Assembly: GCA_046546375.1 (NCBI GenBank)
Contig: JBKGXV010000001.1
Span: 120,460 to 184,459, forward strand
Direction: 5' to 3'
DNA: 64,000 nucleotides
Source: JAEZKC01 sp046546375
GTDB taxonomy: Bacteria; Fibrobacterota; Chitinivibrionia; Chitinivibrionales; Chitinispirillaceae
In this document: in pieces, positions 62,901 to 64,000 of the stretch
Numbering within the stretch: position 1 is the first letter of the stretch
How the letters are laid out: each line of letters begins with the position of its first letter
The notes under the pieces: generated by a model
The model's database searches: none
Seen by the model: only the letters and a program-made list of their open reading frames with translations
Told to the model about the DNA's origin: nothing
Made by a program: the position numbers and the translations under genes

Positions 62901-63955
62901 TTAAAGCTCTTCAGCAGGTTACTGTCAGAGGGAGTATTAAAAAAGAGGGACAGAAGGATGATCAGTTCGGAGGTTCCGATGCTTTTGTGAATGTGACGCT
63001 GTTCAATCCCTCAGACACCTCCAGAAGAAAGGACGGGGGTACGTACAGTGACCCGACCTATGTGATTCCCGGGAATCCTGTTTTCAGTACAAAAATACCC
63101 GTTGTAAATGGTTCCTTCGAGCAGTCTGTGCTTCTGCCAATGAGTGTTACATTCAATGATCCCGGGGTGAAATTGATTGCTTATGCCTGGGATGACAGTT
63201 TGATAGGAACAGGGTACCGTACCGGTATCGTGTTTGACGGTACTGATACCAATATTGTGGATTCGGTGGGGCCCAGGATCAGTATACGTCCGGTGTATAA
63301 TTCCGAAAAAATGGATCAGGCTGGTCTTTTTGTCACGAATCGGATTACCGCTCATCTGCCTTTGAAGTGTGAAATCCGTATATCCGATGAAAGCGGGATA
63401 AATGTCGTGGGAACAGGTCCCGATGAGGGTTTGAGGATGGAAGTTGAAGGTGCTCTTTCCAAGCGCAGTATAAATCATCTGTTCCAATTCTCTGAGGGCG
63501 ATCATCGCAAGGGTGTGGCTACTTTGACTTTCGAGGAGAATACGTTAAAAGAGGGGATACATAATTTGGTGATCAGCGCTCAGGATCTGCTGGGTAATAT
63601 CACCAAGACCTCGGTAACTCTGGAGGTACTGGATCAATATCAGATTAAGCTTGACCATGTGCTCAATATCCCCAATCCGGTGCGTATGGGGCGTAAAACG
63701 CGTTTTTATTACTATCACTCCAACAGTACTCAGTCTCTTGACGTTGATGTAACTATCAGGATCTACACACTCAGCGGTAGACTGCTGAAAGTGATAAGAA
63801 ATCCCCGTAATGGTGAATCATGGGTTCCCAGAGATGAAAGAGGCAATCTTTTGAGTCCAAATGTGTATCTGTATCAGATAACGGCAGAGGCTCCCGCTTT
63901 CAATAAAAGCGCCAAGAGCGGTATAAAGAAGCTTGTGGTGCATCCCCCGCGGTAG
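59942..63955 (+). CDS. PorU-like C25 peptidase (type IX secretion sortase)
   Basis: 1337 residues with a signal peptide (ends SASA-SVEV). The long N-terminal beta region (about 20-590) matches PorU-type prodomains. The gingipain-like C25 domain (about 595-965) has NWFGHG with His842 and SFSCSVG with Cys876, the catalytic dyad about 34 residues apart as in gingipains and PorU. VVLFGSGHYDYKH and YYYIGRLPVKS are also family features. Beta domains follow, and the last about 95 residues (IPNPVRMG...VTIRIYTLSGRLLKVI...NVYLYQITAE) resemble a type IX C-terminal signal. In PorU this part is needed for placement at the surface. The PorV/Q-like gene at 7502 supports the system. Confidence 0.85.
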   Translation: MKYKTVLFFLISAVCFSASASVEVLENNPRRLVLRWEMDDFDTVSVQDSTGISTLLSFAEDNVVTGDPGEVLLPGYSMNVGVPVKGNVRVSVSPEEVYTQKLANPLKKRNGVSDSLDFSAGWVSEPIYKHLREYRAAQVVVRPFQSYEDKEIRILKRAVITFSFPSSEHSGHRWEPSSDYERMVRKLLVNFSTAQGWFGTDRVLSKTSSESAFPLFGQKVYRFSIGDGSRDLNETSTKKNGVVKIRGERIQSLFGESVKFSTVALYASVKGELDQTVPTEGSIPAGVFEIPTMRFDFDGDGNVDSEDYILAYVSEASDWEYNSYVQKFTFGTNRYDDYRTFWLTVKENGESSQMASFNEPDGEGVYTQYFENNVYLREPLILAHNSREGGINWAWKKFEKSDSDTIIDLNLPGLEKEYSGHVLFNRSYSSYNTGISASLGETDLCSDCRDSWSTINDWESDQLRIEFFDNTVDQKGFYELSGIHLRYQRRLEIDSEVQKLEVFSSNSADTVEYHLSKSGNDLAFIFRVPPDESEVSLVDTVRNPAGGEYSWVDEGRRGIRYMILKETEIVDVSDSLEAVHYSNENPYIVRNLRNTANQTDYLIVTHSDFLSAAMELARHKKEFRFSSPKIVLIDDVYNQFSGGNTDPSALRNFFAYVYRNWNRGDELSYVVLFGSGHYDYKHLNTNSPNFLPTAQIGGECTEDYFVFLKPGASYESQDEGYYYIGRLPVKSESEGYSIVEKIVELEEPQVAEYDSWRNRVVFVADDDQQGEKYDEINRSSIPHHVSSERVVEKVEQQRPSLDIRKVYLFDYEWNEQYAKPGATRALINEINSGAAAVNWFGHGIDYQWSDEHLFTKEDVVGLYNRNRYPLVTSFSCSVGKFDKPDEVCLSALLVKQPRAGAIATISSTREVIASNNERLAVAFYSALFDSTDNASVGMALNYAKVNYENHNNRPYVLLGDPSIIMADISREVDIALTDDNGIAQDSLKALQQVTVRGSIKKEGQKDDQFGGSDAFVNVTLFNPSDTSRRKDGGTYSDPTYVIPGNPVFSTKIPVVNGSFEQSVLLPMSVTFNDPGVKLIAYAWDDSLIGTGYRTGIVFDGTDTNIVDSVGPRISIRPVYNSEKMDQAGLFVTNRITAHLPLKCEIRISDESGINVVGTGPDEGLRMEVEGALSKRSINHLFQFSEGDHRKGVATLTFEENTLKEGIHNLVISAQDLLGNITKTSVTLEVLDQYQIKLDHVLNIPNPVRMGRKTRFYYYHSNSTQSLDVDVTIRIYTLSGRLLKVIRNPRNGESWVPRDERGNLLSPNVYLYQITAEAPAFNKSAKSGIKKLVVHPPR

Positions 63956-64000
63956 ATCTCAAATTTTCATCAAAATATGACACGAAACTGAACAGCTGAT

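Overview
The window is ordinary-looking chromosome from a Gram-negative bacterium. It has moderate GC, dense short operons, and frequent TTG/GTG starts and stop/start overlaps. No insertion sequence, phage gene, CRISPR array or rRNA is visible. An outer membrane is implied by lipoproteins, a LolB-like protein and a PorV/PorQ-type barrel. A gingipain-like PorU-type peptidase at the right end points to a type IX secretion system. Together with split glycine decarboxylase, the folK plus deoxynucleoside kinase pair, and YfhO and DUF1848 families, this suggests a member of the FCB group. My best guess is the Fibrobacterota/Chitinivibrionales side rather than Bacteroidota; this is inference from gene content only.

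Layout. 1-1635 (minus): a radical SAM protein cut by the window edge and a family 2 glycosyltransferase. 1690-3400: acpS with a clear promoter, then an acidic low-complexity membrane protein and a terminator. 3530-8500: a Crp/Fnr regulator, a PASTA-only membrane protein, a TPR lipoprotein, a LolB-like lipoprotein and a PorV/PorQ-like protein, all in one direction. 8516-15149: radical SAM/B12-type protein, DUF1848, ankyrin protein, DUF2267, and a fused acyl-activating enzyme/ACP/acyltransferase. 15478-17298: a small secreted protein and argA. 17426-22580: a tight four-gene unit with an orphan solute-binding lipoprotein, a TPR protein, a coiled-coil protein and a membrane-anchored AraC-type protein. 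22612-29744: tRNA-Pro, a creatininase-like pseudoenzyme, two M16 peptidase subunits, folK, a deoxynucleoside kinase, panC and a GH13 enzyme. 29937-34124: a HAD phosphatase, a YfhO-like protein and a UPF0104 protein.

34300-40052: phasin-like protein, UbiB/ABC1 kinase, a DUF1189-like membrane protein, an unknown soluble protein and a hybrid histidine kinase. 40312-47387 (minus): SH3-type secreted protein, the complete glycine cleavage operon gcvT-gcvH-gcvPA-gcvPB, a DJ-1 family protein, an esterase and a STAS protein. 47488-53917: ComEC, a receiver-HATPase protein, an RluA-type pseudouridine synthase, an HU protein with a lysine-rich tail, and a transglutaminase-like protein. 54254-63955: a 1464-residue fused acyl-CoA dehydratase/activase, DAHP synthase and the PorU-like peptidase.

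How parts may work together. The lipoprotein, LolB-like and PorV/Q-like genes and the distant PorU gene fit envelope assembly and type IX secretion. acpS and the fused acyl enzyme both depend on phosphopantetheine chemistry. The STAS protein and the receiver-HATPase protein could form a partner-switching pair. The strongest candidate for an undescribed system is the 17486-22580 cluster, which would link a periplasmic binding protein to a transmembrane AraC-type DNA-binding protein. The second is the creatininase-like/M16 operon at 22833-26268.
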